From contig CALCII010000015.1 of assembly GCA_937907395.1 (NCBI GenBank), positions 1 to 64,000 of the forward strand: a stretch of 64,000 bases of DNA, given 5' to 3'. Below are positions 35,725-43,820 of this stretch, one piece after another (within the stretch, counting starts at the first letter, position 1; each line of letters starts with the position of its first letter). Both the position numbers and the translations under genes were made by a program. The stretch is from an uncultured Chitinophagaceae bacterium (GTDB lineage Bacteria; Bacteroidota; Bacteroidia; Chitinophagales; Chitinophagaceae). Below the pieces are notes generated by a model. That model was not told the DNA's origin. It made no database searches and was given only the letters and a program-made list of their open reading frames with translations.

Positions 35725-36080
35725 AGAAGTTGATGATAAAACAAAACCAAACGTCGATCCAAAACCAAAAGTTCAACATCCTGATGAAAACTATAACCAA
35801 ATCCAATATCAACAACTTCTAACAAAGATGAGAACCCGTTTTTAATCCAAGAGACCTGAATGAAAACCAAACCAAACGTAAACGAAAATCCAACTATCCG
35901 AGAAACAGCACCCTGACCTAAGAAAAGACCTGATATCCAATTCTAGAAAAAACCAAACCAAGCCAACCGCATCAGACTATTCTGAAAACGGAACCAAGAA
36001 ACAAAAGGCTTACGAAAAGATCTGGAAATCCTTTGAAAACCGGAAAATCCGAACTATGAAATCCAGATCTTTTTCTTTTT
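35725..36080 (+). ncRNA. Putative non-coding RNA, about 355 nt, A-rich and T-poor
   Basis: The plus strand from 35731 to 36060 has, by hand count, about 46 percent A and 17 percent T, a strong bias absent from flanking genes, with many ACCAAA/AACCAAAC motifs. It begins after a good promoter and ends in a hairpin, AAAAGATCTGGA (36015-36026) with TCCAGATCTTTT (36062-36073), followed by TTCTTTTTATTT. Reading frames are short and broken by stops (longest ATG frame 29 codons at 35733). It does not show the hallmarks of RNase P RNA, tmRNA, SRP RNA or 6S RNA that I can check by eye. It may be an unstructured regulatory RNA; function unknown. Confidence 0.5.
36015..36080 (+). terminator. Terminator of the putative ncRNA
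   Basis: A 12-bp perfect stem (36015-36026 with 36062-36073) enclosing 35 nt, followed by the T-rich TTCTTTTTATTT. Unusual for its large loop. Confidence 0.65.
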
Positions 36081-36194
36081 ATTTAAACCTGTCCAATATT
36101 CCTTAATAAAGAGAAAAAGACGCAACGGTTCCGCTATCCTACAAAACCTGAATTTGTTTACCTTACCTGCTACACCTGGAACCGATAACATATT

Positions 36195-36232
36195 AAAAGC
36201 CTGTTTGAAATTCAAACAGGCTTTTTGATTTT
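36195..36232 (+). terminator. Orphan strong terminator
   Basis: AAAAGCCTGTTTGAA (36195-36209) pairs with TTCAAACAGGCTTTT (36211-36225) followed by TTGATTTTCTT. It is 715 nt after the last annotated gene on this strand, beyond the CBS terminator, so it must end another transcript, presumably read-through of, or a second RNA from, the ncRNA region. Confidence 0.8.
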
Positions 36233-36267
36233 CTTCCCTGTTGAATCATTCTTGTCATTTATAACAG

Positions 36268-36287
36268 ATCGCTTATTTTTAAGCGAT
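36268..36287 (+). repeat. Hairpin covering the start codon of the glycosyltransferase gene
   Basis: ATCGCTTA (36268-36275)-TTTT-TAAGCGAT (36280-36287): a perfect 8-bp stem whose last two bases are the A and T of the ATG at 36286. In RNA it would hide the start codon and the bases just upstream. Confidence 0.6.
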
Positions 36288-37812
36288 GTTTACCGCCGGC
36301 TTAAAAAGAACCAGTCCATATATGCTGCTTTTCCTGCTCTTATTCATAGCAGGATGGCCTTTTTATCAATACATTTTTGATGTAGACGGAATAGGCTATG
36401 CTTCTGTAGCCGATCATTATGCTGCCGGCGATTGGCAAAAGGCGGTTAACGGCTACTGGAGTCCGTTACACAGCTGGCTGATCCTTCCCTTGATAAAAGC
36501 TGGTGTGAGTACAATTACTGCATTTAAGATGAGTAATGCAGTGATAGCCTGTTTACTATTACTGGTGCTGGATCGTTGGTTAAACAGATATGAATTCTCA
36601 AAATTTGTAACCACCGGTATTTATTTAACTGCTGTTGTGCTGTTGTTGTACTACAGTTATTATGAACTGTCAGCCGATCTGTTGATGGCACTACTGTTGC
36701 TGGTGTATTTCTACCTGCTCTCCTCTCCTGGTTTTTTCAGCAACCGGAAGAAAAATCTGCTGGCTGCTTTTGTTGGTGCTGCGGCCTATTTAGCCAAAGC
36801 CTATGCGTTCCCATTTTTTCTTTTGCATTTTTCATTCGCACACTTGTTTCTCAACAAAGAGCGAAAGCAGTTTGGCATCTACATGCTGAGTATACTTATC
36901 TTTTTACTTTGTTGTTCACCCTGGATCATTGCATTACATGCCAAGTACGGAGAATGGATGATTGGCACTGCCGGTAAATTAAATATGAGCTGGCATTTAA
37001 TTCCGGAGCGGAACGATGATGTACTTTTCTATCCGCCTCCTTTTGCCGGTGCCCCTTCCTGGTGGGAAGACCCCTGGTATTTGCAAAAAGTATATTATAC
37101 CGTTTTCAGTTCGTCTGAATTAGTGAAAGAACAATTCTGGTTAACAGTTCATAATGTGAAAGTGTGGTTGATTGCTCTTTTTGAACTATCGCCGGTAATA
37201 ATTCCGTTGCTGGGTTTCAATCTTTACAAAGCAGTTCGACTGAAAGATAAACAGGAACAATTCTTTTCAGCTGCATTTCTGTTACTGCCATTGGGATACT
37301 GGTTCATACATTTTGAATCAAGATTCATCTGGTCACTCAGTTTTTTATTCCTTGTTTATGGTGCCGTTTTTTTATCCGGTTTATTCAAACTGCGCAAACG
37401 ATCCGTTTATCATCAACGGTTGAATTACTATTTGTTATTCATCAGTTTCCTTGTCATTCCATTGGTGGGATTGGTACAAATGGCCAACCGGCAAAAGGAT
37501 TTATTTGAAATGGCATCTCAATTAAAGAAAAAATCATTTTCCGGAACCTTTACCTCCAACTCAAGGGCAGAAGATTGTATGATTATTGCCTACTTAACAA
37601 AGACATCCTATTACGAACCATCACCTTTCAAAGAACAGGAACTGTATTTGGCAGATTTATTAAAGCAACATGGCATAGCCTCCTACCTGTTTTTCTATGA
37701 AACAGAAGCAGAGAAATCAAAATTTCTCCAATCAGAATCAGTAAAAAATATGATTTCAATGCAGGAAGTATACCCCGGGGCAATTTTACTAACGTACAGT
37801 AATTCACAATGA
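36286..37812 (+). CDS. GT-C fold membrane glycosyltransferase (GT39/PMT-like)
   Basis: 508 residues with about ten hydrophobic helices between residues 12 and 400. The first periplasmic loop holds D-x-D-like residues (FDVDGIGYASVADHYAAGDW, about 32-51), as in lipid-phosphosugar-dependent GT-C enzymes of the ArnT/PMT group, and a short soluble C-terminal domain follows (about 405-508). It probably moves a sugar from a lipid carrier to a periplasmic or surface acceptor. Donor and acceptor unknown. The start ATG is inside a hairpin; a later in-frame ATG (codon 13) is possible. Confidence 0.78.
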   Translation: MFTAGLKRTSPYMLLFLLLFIAGWPFYQYIFDVDGIGYASVADHYAAGDWQKAVNGYWSPLHSWLILPLIKAGVSTITAFKMSNAVIACLLLLVLDRWLNRYEFSKFVTTGIYLTAVVLLLYYSYYELSADLLMALLLLVYFYLLSSPGFFSNRKKNLLAAFVGAAAYLAKAYAFPFFLLHFSFAHLFLNKERKQFGIYMLSILIFLLCCSPWIIALHAKYGEWMIGTAGKLNMSWHLIPERNDDVLFYPPPFAGAPSWWEDPWYLQKVYYTVFSSSELVKEQFWLTVHNVKVWLIALFELSPVIIPLLGFNLYKAVRLKDKQEQFFSAAFLLLPLGYWFIHFESRFIWSLSFLFLVYGAVFLSGLFKLRKRSVYHQRLNYYLLFISFLVIPLVGLVQMANRQKDLFEMASQLKKKSFSGTFTSNSRAEDCMIIAYLTKTSYYEPSPFKEQELYLADLLKQHGIASYLFFYETEAEKSKFLQSESVKNMISMQEVYPGAILLTYSNSQ

Positions 37813-37912
37813 GTGCTATTTATCAAGGTTGGCTATCACCTTACAGCGGATTTAAGTATCTTAGCGCCGCCTTTAGCAAGAAACAATCTTTATAACTTCA
37901 AATTAAATTCAG

Positions 37913-38980
37913 ATGAGTAAGTACAAATCTGGGGTGCTGTTTGGTGAAGAACTGGAAGCCCTGTTGAACGATGCAAAAGAAAATCAATTTGCAATTCCTG
38001 CAGTTAATACAATCGGAACTAATACAATCAATGCTACGCTTGAGACTGCTGCCAAGGTAAATTCTCCTGTTATTGTTCAGTTTTCCAATGGTGGCGCTCA
38101 GTTTATTGCCGGTAAAGGAATGCCTAACGATCATCTTCAGGCGAACATCCGTGGTGCTATCTCTGGCGCACTTCATATTCACAATGTTGCCAAATATTAT
38201 GGAGTTCCTGTTGTGCTGCATACAGACCATGCTGCTAAAAAATGGTTACCCTGGATCAGTGGTTTGATTGATGCCGGAGAAGAATTTAAAAAAGAAAAAG
38301 GCCAGCCTTTATTCAGTTCCCACATGCTGGATCTCAGTGAAGAACCACTGGAAGAAAACATTCACACTTCTGCCGAATTTTTCAAACGCATGGCTCCATT
38401 GGGTATGGCACTTGAAATTGAATTAGGTGTTACCGGTGGCGAAGAAGATGGTGTTGACAACAGTGATGTGGAAAACGACAAGCTTTATACCCAACCTCAG
38501 CATGTGGCTTATGCCTATACTGAATTAAGCAAAATCGGCCGTTTGTTTACTGTGGCTGCTGCTTTTGGTAATGTACACGGTGTTTACAAACCCGGCAATG
38601 TGGAATTACGCCCGGAAATCCTGAAAAACAGCCAGGATTACATCGAACGTGAATTGAAAACAGGCCCTAAACCCGTTTATTTCGTATTCCATGGTGGTAG
38701 CGGTTCTCCCCAGAACCAGATTCGTGAAGCCATCAGCTATGGTGCTATTAAAATGAACCTCGATACGGATCTCCAATGGGCATATTGGGAAGGTGTTTTG
38801 AATAATTACAAGAAAAATGAAGCTTATCTTCAAGGCCAGCTCGGTAACCCCGAAGGACCCGATAGTCCGAATAAAAAATACTACGATCCAAGGGTTTGGT
38901 TACGTAAGGGCGAAGAAAGCTTTATCAAACGCCTGGAAGTTGCCTTCAATGATTTGAATTGCATCAACAGGAACGCTTAA
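37913..38980 (+). CDS. fba: Class II fructose-bisphosphate aldolase
   Basis: 355 residues of class IIA (E. coli FbaA type). Cleaves fructose-1,6-bisphosphate with Zn2+. Catalytic D105 and Zn ligand H106 in VLHTDHAAKKW; further Zn ligands H222 region in AAAFGNVHGVYKPGN and H263 region in YFVFHGGSGSP; the phosphate-binding NLDTDLQWA. Length fits the family (about 358). It is 27 nt upstream of accD and may share its transcript. Confidence 0.95.
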   Translation: MSKYKSGVLFGEELEALLNDAKENQFAIPAVNTIGTNTINATLETAAKVNSPVIVQFSNGGAQFIAGKGMPNDHLQANIRGAISGALHIHNVAKYYGVPVVLHTDHAAKKWLPWISGLIDAGEEFKKEKGQPLFSSHMLDLSEEPLEENIHTSAEFFKRMAPLGMALEIELGVTGGEEDGVDNSDVENDKLYTQPQHVAYAYTELSKIGRLFTVAAAFGNVHGVYKPGNVELRPEILKNSQDYIERELKTGPKPVYFVFHGGSGSPQNQIREAISYGAIKMNLDTDLQWAYWEGVLNNYKKNEAYLQGQLGNPEGPDSPNKKYYDPRVWLRKGEESFIKRLEVAFNDLNCINRNA

Positions 38981-39007
38981 ATTTGTTTCTTTTTCAAAAA
39001 TTGTCTG

Positions 39008-39925
39008 ATGGCGAAACACGAAGAAGATATTGAGAAAAACCTGACAGGTGACGATTTGCCCGAACCGGATCCATCACGATCTTCCTGGTTCAAGCGGGTA
39101 CATAAAGGGATATTGACCAAAACCTCCGAGAAGAAAGAAATTCAGGAAGGGCTCTGGTCAAAATGCCCGGAATGTAAATTCACCTGCACCTCTCAGGAAC
39201 TGGCCGACAACAAGCATGTTTGTCCCCAGTGTAATTATCATCACCGCATTGGTAGTGCTGAGTATTTTGATATTCTCTTCGACGGAGATGAATACACAGA
39301 GATGTATGCAAACATCCTTGCAAAAGATTACCTCAATTTCACCGATCTCAAACCATACGGAAAACGACTGGAAGATATCTGGAAGAAAACCGATCTGAAA
39401 GATTCGATCCGGATTGCTACAGGTAAAGTGGCTGACCGTGACCTGGTGGTTTGTTGTATGGACTTCGACTTTATTGGCGGGTCACTTGGTAGTGTTATGG
39501 GTGAGAAAATTGCAAGAGCGGCAGATTACTGTGTGGAGAACCAGATACCCATGCTCATGATTTGTAAATCGGGAGGTGCCCGTATGATGGAAAGTGCATT
39601 TTCATTAATGCAACTGGCCAAGATATGCGGCAAGCTTTCCGAATTGACAGATGCAAAAGTTCCCTACCTCACCTACCTTACCGATCCCACTTTTGGTGGT
39701 GTTACAGCATCATTTGGAATGTTGGGCGATATGAACATAGGTGAACCAGGTGCTTTGATTGGTTTTGCAGGTCCACGGGTGATCAGGGAAACCATTAAAC
39801 GTGATTTGCCGGAAGGTTTTCAACGAAGTGAATTCCTTTTGGAACATGGATTCCTGGATCTCATCATCGACCGCAGAGAAATCAAAGAACGTTTAGGCGT
39901 GATTCTTACTCTGTTTAAGAATTAA
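39008..39925 (+). CDS. accD: Acetyl-CoA carboxylase carboxyltransferase subunit beta
   Basis: 305 residues. Forms with AccA the carboxyltransferase that makes malonyl-CoA for fatty-acid synthesis. The N-terminal zinc finger is C53, C56, C72, C75 (CPECKFTC... CPQC). The core includes GGSLGSVMGEKIARA, CKSGGARMMESAFSLMQ and the oxyanion segment FGGVTASFGMLGDMNIGEPGALIGFAGPRVI. The N terminus is about 25 residues longer than usual and acidic. A cruciform-like terminator follows. Confidence 0.96.
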   Translation: MAKHEEDIEKNLTGDDLPEPDPSRSSWFKRVHKGILTKTSEKKEIQEGLWSKCPECKFTCTSQELADNKHVCPQCNYHHRIGSAEYFDILFDGDEYTEMYANILAKDYLNFTDLKPYGKRLEDIWKKTDLKDSIRIATGKVADRDLVVCCMDFDFIGGSLGSVMGEKIARAADYCVENQIPMLMICKSGGARMMESAFSLMQLAKICGKLSELTDAKVPYLTYLTDPTFGGVTASFGMLGDMNIGEPGALIGFAGPRVIRETIKRDLPEGFQRSEFLLEHGFLDLIIDRREIKERLGVILTLFKN

Positions 39926-39937
39926 TTTCATATTTGA

Positions 39938-39996
39938 AGTTGCCACAAAGCAGGTTGCATAGGTCTATGCAGCTACCTTTGTGGCAACTGTTTTTT
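39938..39996 (+). terminator. Terminator of fba-accD, two-stem structure
   Basis: AGTTGCCACAAAG (39938-39950) pairs with CTTTGTGGCAACT (39977-39989) and is followed by GTTTTTT. Inside it lies a second hairpin, TGCATAG/CTATGCA (39956-39971). Confidence 0.9.
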
Positions 39997-40024
39997 AAGA
40001 CCAGTTGTTTTACCAGGTTAAATT

Positions 40025-40459
40025 ATGGAACTGAAGAACCGCTCTGCATTTCATGAATATTTTTTCGACGATAAACTCGTTGCAGGGATGGTATTGGCTG
40101 GCACAGAAGTAAAGTCGATCCGGGAAGGGAAAGTAAGTTTTACAGATGCATATTGTTTCTTTCACAAAGGCGAACTATGGTTGAAGGGCTTACATATTGC
40201 TGAGTATAAATTTGGCACCACCAACAATCACATGGCAGTGCACGACCGTAAATTATTGCTCAATAAGCGTGAGTTGAAGAAATGGGAAAATAAGCTCAAG
40301 GAAAAAGGATATACGATCATACCCCTTCGTATTTTCTTCACTGAAAAAAGCATTGCCAAATTGGAAATCGGTTTGGGACGAGGTAAGAAACTCCACGACA
40401 AACGTGAAACAATCAAAGCCCGTGATGTACAAAGAGAAATCAAACAGTATTTAAAATAA
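40025..40459 (+). CDS. smpB: SsrA-binding protein SmpB
   Basis: 144 residues, an OB-fold protein that binds tmRNA and brings it to stalled ribosomes. Conserved segments: FDDKLVAGMVLAGTEVKSIREGKVSF (14-39), the NHMAVHDRKLLLNKREL block (about 67-83), and the basic C-terminal tail GLGRGKKLHDKRETIKARDVQREIKQ. The tmRNA gene itself is not found within this window. Confidence 0.96.
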   Translation: MELKNRSAFHEYFFDDKLVAGMVLAGTEVKSIREGKVSFTDAYCFFHKGELWLKGLHIAEYKFGTTNNHMAVHDRKLLLNKRELKKWENKLKEKGYTIIPLRIFFTEKSIAKLEIGLGRGKKLHDKRETIKARDVQREIKQYLK

Positions 40460-40488
40460 AAACTCCGGAACAAGCCGGAGTTTTTTAT
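40459..40488 (+). terminator. Terminator of smpB
   Basis: AAAACTCCGG (40459-40468) pairs with CCGGAGTTTT (40475-40484), followed by TTATT. It begins at the last base of the stop codon. Confidence 0.9.
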
Positions 40489-40505
40489 TCAAACCACTGT
40501 CAACA

Positions 40506-41174
40506 TTAAAAGCGGTAAATAAGGCCAGCTTTCACACCTTCATTAAAAACTTTAAAGTTCTGATTGTTATCAATCCGGTTGAAGCCACGCTCATAGCTGG
40601 CAACAATACCGAGTCCATTTTCAAATTCATAACCGGCACCTCCTTTCACACCCATATCCCAGCGGTTGAACTGGTCCGTTATATCCATATCAGAATTCAA
40701 TAAAGAAAAACCAAGTACAGCCACCTCTGCCCGGAGATTGTTTTTGGCTAAATAAGACACCTGTGGCCCAGCAAATAAAGTAAGTCCGCCTGCAGGTTTT
40801 ATTTTCACCATTACCGGCACATCAACATACTGCATTTGAGAAATCGCTCTCGCATTCACGCCTGCAATTTTTAAATCATTAATTGTGAGATTTCCTTTGA
40901 GTCCGTAACCCCTCTGTGTATACACCAATCCGGGTTCAACAGACACCACATCACCTAATGGCAGATCAATGCCTCCTCCGATGTAAAATCCGGTTCGGTC
41001 TTTTGAAGTAATCACACCATTTGTTTCATCAATCAATGAAGAGAGTGATTGTTTTGCATCTCCTTTCCAGGTTGATTGTATCAATCCGGCCTGCAATGTT
41101 GGTTTCACCTGCGCAATTGCACTAACAGAAATGAAAAGAAAACAAAGACTGTAAAGAGTAGATTTCGTATTCAT
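40506..41174 (-). CDS. Porin-family outer-membrane beta-barrel protein
   Basis: 222 residues: signal peptide (1-21, ending SAIAQ) and an eight-stranded barrel of the PorT/OmpX-like family, with the typical first strand TLQAGLIQSTWKGDA, a GFYIGGGIDLPLG strand and the last strand GVKAGLIYRF. Such proteins are very common in Bacteroidota; no transport specificity can be assigned. Convergent with smpB and 121 nt upstream of parC's end. Confidence 0.82.
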   Translation of the reverse strand: MNTKSTLYSLCFLFISVSAIAQVKPTLQAGLIQSTWKGDAKQSLSSLIDETNGVITSKDRTGFYIGGGIDLPLGDVVSVEPGLVYTQRGYGLKGNLTINDLKIAGVNARAISQMQYVDVPVMVKIKPAGGLTLFAGPQVSYLAKNNLRAEVAVLGFSLLNSDMDITDQFNRWDMGVKGGAGYEFENGLGIVASYERGFNRIDNNQNFKVFNEGVKAGLIYRF

Positions 41175-41218
41175 ATACCTGACCAGATTGTTTAGTTATG
41201 CCTGGTAGCTATACACAA

Positions 41219-41252
41219 AAGAAAACTGCGCCAGTTTTTAGTGACGCAGTTT
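41219..41252 (-). terminator. Terminator of the parE-parC operon
   Basis: AAACTGCG (41223-41230) pairs with CGCAGTTT (41245-41252); the minus strand continues TTCTTTTG. It lies 43 nt after the parC stop. Confidence 0.8.
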
Positions 41253-41295
41253 AAAGTTTTGTTAATGGGATGATTTAACATCCTATGATTAAACC

Positions 41296-43809
41296 TTACT
41301 CAAACAATTCTGTCTGTGCGGTTGGTTCTTCTTTATGCCATTCCATTTGTGTGCTTTTACTAAAATCAGCAAGCTTTGCACCAACAGCTTTCCAACCCAT
41401 TACTTCTGCCACTTTTGATAATTTAATTTTTGCTTTGCGAATCTGGGTTCCTTTTCCGCTTTGCATAGCAAGTACTGGTTCATCATCTGTAGTTACCGCC
41501 TCCACATAGTTGCCATCTCCTTCTTTGATAAAGAAGAATTTATTTTTTAAAGTGGTGGTTTCAATCTTAAATCGTTTCACATTGTATTGATATTTATCAT
41601 TGTCAAGATAAACAGCTGTAATAATACTTTCGGGATTGAACCGTTCAATAAGCAATACATTTTCCGCATCAATACGTTGCGTTAATTCCTGGTCGGTGAT
41701 TTCGTAATATCCGTCTTTGAAAATAATGAGGATACGGTCATCTGCTTCAAACATACCCAGGTATTGTCCTTTCTCCTCTGTATTCAGGCGTCCGAATTTA
41801 TCATCAAACCACATTTTCTTACCACTCAGGGTGGCTTTACCTTTCTCTTTAAACTTAACAGATTTAACAGGATACTTTGTCACCTGGTTCCCCATACTGC
41901 TTCTTCCTTTGATATCCAGTTCTTCGAAATAAAAATCAAATTCTTTATTACGGGCCGAACAACTGGGGCTCAGCAACACTTTTACCACCTCAGCTTCACC
42001 ATTAGGATTGACGCTGAAGTAATGCACTTTGCTCTTGTCATCTCCTTTGGTAAGATCATATTCCTTATCACGGGTTACGCCAGTAACATTGAAACGTTTG
42101 GCATAACTCACACCGGTTTTCCCATCTACATAAATCATGTTGTAAGTGGTGCGTTCATCATTTTTCTGAAATACTGCCACATGTATGATGTCTTTCCCGA
42201 TATACGTCTTCTCTCCCACTTTAATCACTTTCATCAATCCACGTTTGGTGAATACGATGATATCATCAAAATCGGAGCAATCAAACAAGTATTCATCTTT
42301 CTTAATGGAAGTACCTACAAAGCCATCTTCACGGTTCGCATACAGTTTTGTATTGGCAATCGCCACCTGTTTTACCTGGATGGTTTCAAACGGTTTAATT
42401 TCTGTTTTCCGTTCTCTTCCTTTTCCATATTTCTTCAACAGGTTTTCATAATAAGCAACCGCAAAGTCAACAAGGTTTTCCAGATCATATTTCACCTGTT
42501 TGATTTCATCTTCCAAACCCCTGATCTGTTCATTTAATTCGTCAATATCCAAACGATAAATACGGCGTACCGGTTTTTCAGTGAGCTTCAGAATATCTTC
42601 CCTGGATATATCCCTGCGTAACTGTTTTTTAAACGGAACAAAAGCAGCATCAATCGCACCAATCACTTTATCCCATGTTTCATGTTTCTTTTCGAGTTCC
42701 TTATAAATCTTTTCTTCAAAGAAAATTTTCTCCAGCGATGTGTAATGCCATTTCTCCTGCAGTTCTCCTAATTTGATTTCCAGTTCTTTTTTCAGCAATT
42801 CTTTTGTCTGATCTGCAGAATAGCGAAGCAAATCATGTACGCTTACAAACTGTGGTTTATCTTCTATAATCACGCAAGCATTGGGTGAAATAGACACCTC
42901 ACAATCTGTAAATGCATATAAGGCATCAATAGTAATATCGGGCGATATACCGGCAGCCAGATCAATCTGAATTTCCACTTCAGCGGCTGTATTATCGGTC
43001 ACCTTTTTAATCTTAATCTTTCCCTGGTCGTTGGCTTTTACAATACTCTCCATCAGCTGAGTAGTGGTTACGCCATACGGCACATCTTTGATCAACAACG
43101 TCTTCTTATCCGATTCTTCAATACGTGCACGTACACGCACTTTGCCACCCCGTTTTCCTTCATTGTAATTAGCCACATCAATCATGCCACCCGTTTGAAA
43201 ATCGGGCAGTATTTCAAATCGTTTTCCTCTCAGGTGTTTGATCGAAGCTTCGATCAGTTCACAGAAATTGTGTGGAAGAATCTTGGTCGACAGTCCGACT
43301 GCAATACCATCGGCGCCCTGTGCCAGTAACAAAGGGAATTTCATGGGCAGGGTTACCGGTTCATTTTTCCTTCCATCATAACTCAGCTGCCATTCTGTAG
43401 TCTTGTTGTTGAATGCTACTTCCAGTGCAAATTTGGAAAGGCGTGCTTCAATATAACGGGGGGCAGCGGCATCATCGCCTGTTCGTACATCTCCCCAGTT
43501 ACCTTGTGTATCAATGAGCAGGTCTTTTTGCCCCAGGTTCACCAATGCATCACCAATACTGGCATCACCATGCGGATGATATTGCATTGCCTGACCAATG
43601 ATATTGGCCACTTTATTAAAACGGCCATCATCCATTTCCTTCATGGCATGAAGAATACGGCGTTGTACCGGTTTCATACCATCTTCCACAGCAGGAACGG
43701 CACGTTCAAGAATTACATAAGAGGCGTAATCCAGAAACCAGTTTTTATACTGTCCCTGTAATCCACCATCCTGATCAAAAATGTTTTCTTTCTTTTTAGC
43801 AGCACTCAT
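41296..43809 (-). CDS. parC: DNA topoisomerase IV subunit A
   Basis: 837 residues. With ParE it decatenates daughter chromosomes. Catalytic tyrosine Y119 in AAAPRYIEARLSKFA; quinolone-pocket region HPHGDASIGDALV (78-90). No GyrA box is present in the C-terminal domain, in contrast to the gyrA product at 1530, supporting ParC. The C-terminal part contains a degenerate beta-pinwheel. It is the last gene of parE-DUF1835-parC, 11 nt from its predecessor. Confidence 0.95.
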   Translation of the reverse strand: MSAAKKKENIFDQDGGLQGQYKNWFLDYASYVILERAVPAVEDGMKPVQRRILHAMKEMDDGRFNKVANIIGQAMQYHPHGDASIGDALVNLGQKDLLIDTQGNWGDVRTGDDAAAPRYIEARLSKFALEVAFNNKTTEWQLSYDGRKNEPVTLPMKFPLLLAQGADGIAVGLSTKILPHNFCELIEASIKHLRGKRFEILPDFQTGGMIDVANYNEGKRGGKVRVRARIEESDKKTLLIKDVPYGVTTTQLMESIVKANDQGKIKIKKVTDNTAAEVEIQIDLAAGISPDITIDALYAFTDCEVSISPNACVIIEDKPQFVSVHDLLRYSADQTKELLKKELEIKLGELQEKWHYTSLEKIFFEEKIYKELEKKHETWDKVIGAIDAAFVPFKKQLRRDISREDILKLTEKPVRRIYRLDIDELNEQIRGLEDEIKQVKYDLENLVDFAVAYYENLLKKYGKGRERKTEIKPFETIQVKQVAIANTKLYANREDGFVGTSIKKDEYLFDCSDFDDIIVFTKRGLMKVIKVGEKTYIGKDIIHVAVFQKNDERTTYNMIYVDGKTGVSYAKRFNVTGVTRDKEYDLTKGDDKSKVHYFSVNPNGEAEVVKVLLSPSCSARNKEFDFYFEELDIKGRSSMGNQVTKYPVKSVKFKEKGKATLSGKKMWFDDKFGRLNTEEKGQYLGMFEADDRILIIFKDGYYEITDQELTQRIDAENVLLIERFNPESIITAVYLDNDKYQYNVKRFKIETTTLKNKFFFIKEGDGNYVEAVTTDDEPVLAMQSGKGTQIRKAKIKLSKVAEVMGWKAVGAKLADFSKSTQMEWHKEEPTAQTELFE

Positions 43810-43820
43810 TACTCAATTCT

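Larger units (their letters stand above)
35481..36285. other. 805-bp gene-free region with a putative ncRNA
   Basis: No protein gene is supported. It holds, in order: the terminator of the CBS gene (35525-35574), a promoter (35690-35720), an A-rich T-poor stretch with a terminator hairpin (35725-36080), a further 115 nt without recognised content, a second very strong terminator (36195-36232), and a hairpin over the next start codon (36268-36287). The two terminators on the plus strand have no annotated gene in front of them other than this stretch. Confidence 0.7.

Noticed and set aside
35733..35822. 29-codon frame in the ncRNA region
   Set aside because: Asn/Gln/Lys-rich with no similarity and no conserved neighbours; explained by the A-rich sequence.
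39938..39996. tmRNA or other structural RNA gene
   Set aside because: The region is only 99 nt between accD and smpB and is explained by a two-stem terminator; no tmRNA tag frame or CCA end is seen.
41764..42537. 257-codon plus-strand frame opposite parC
   Set aside because: Antisense shadow of conserved parC sequence; Phe-rich, no recognised domain.
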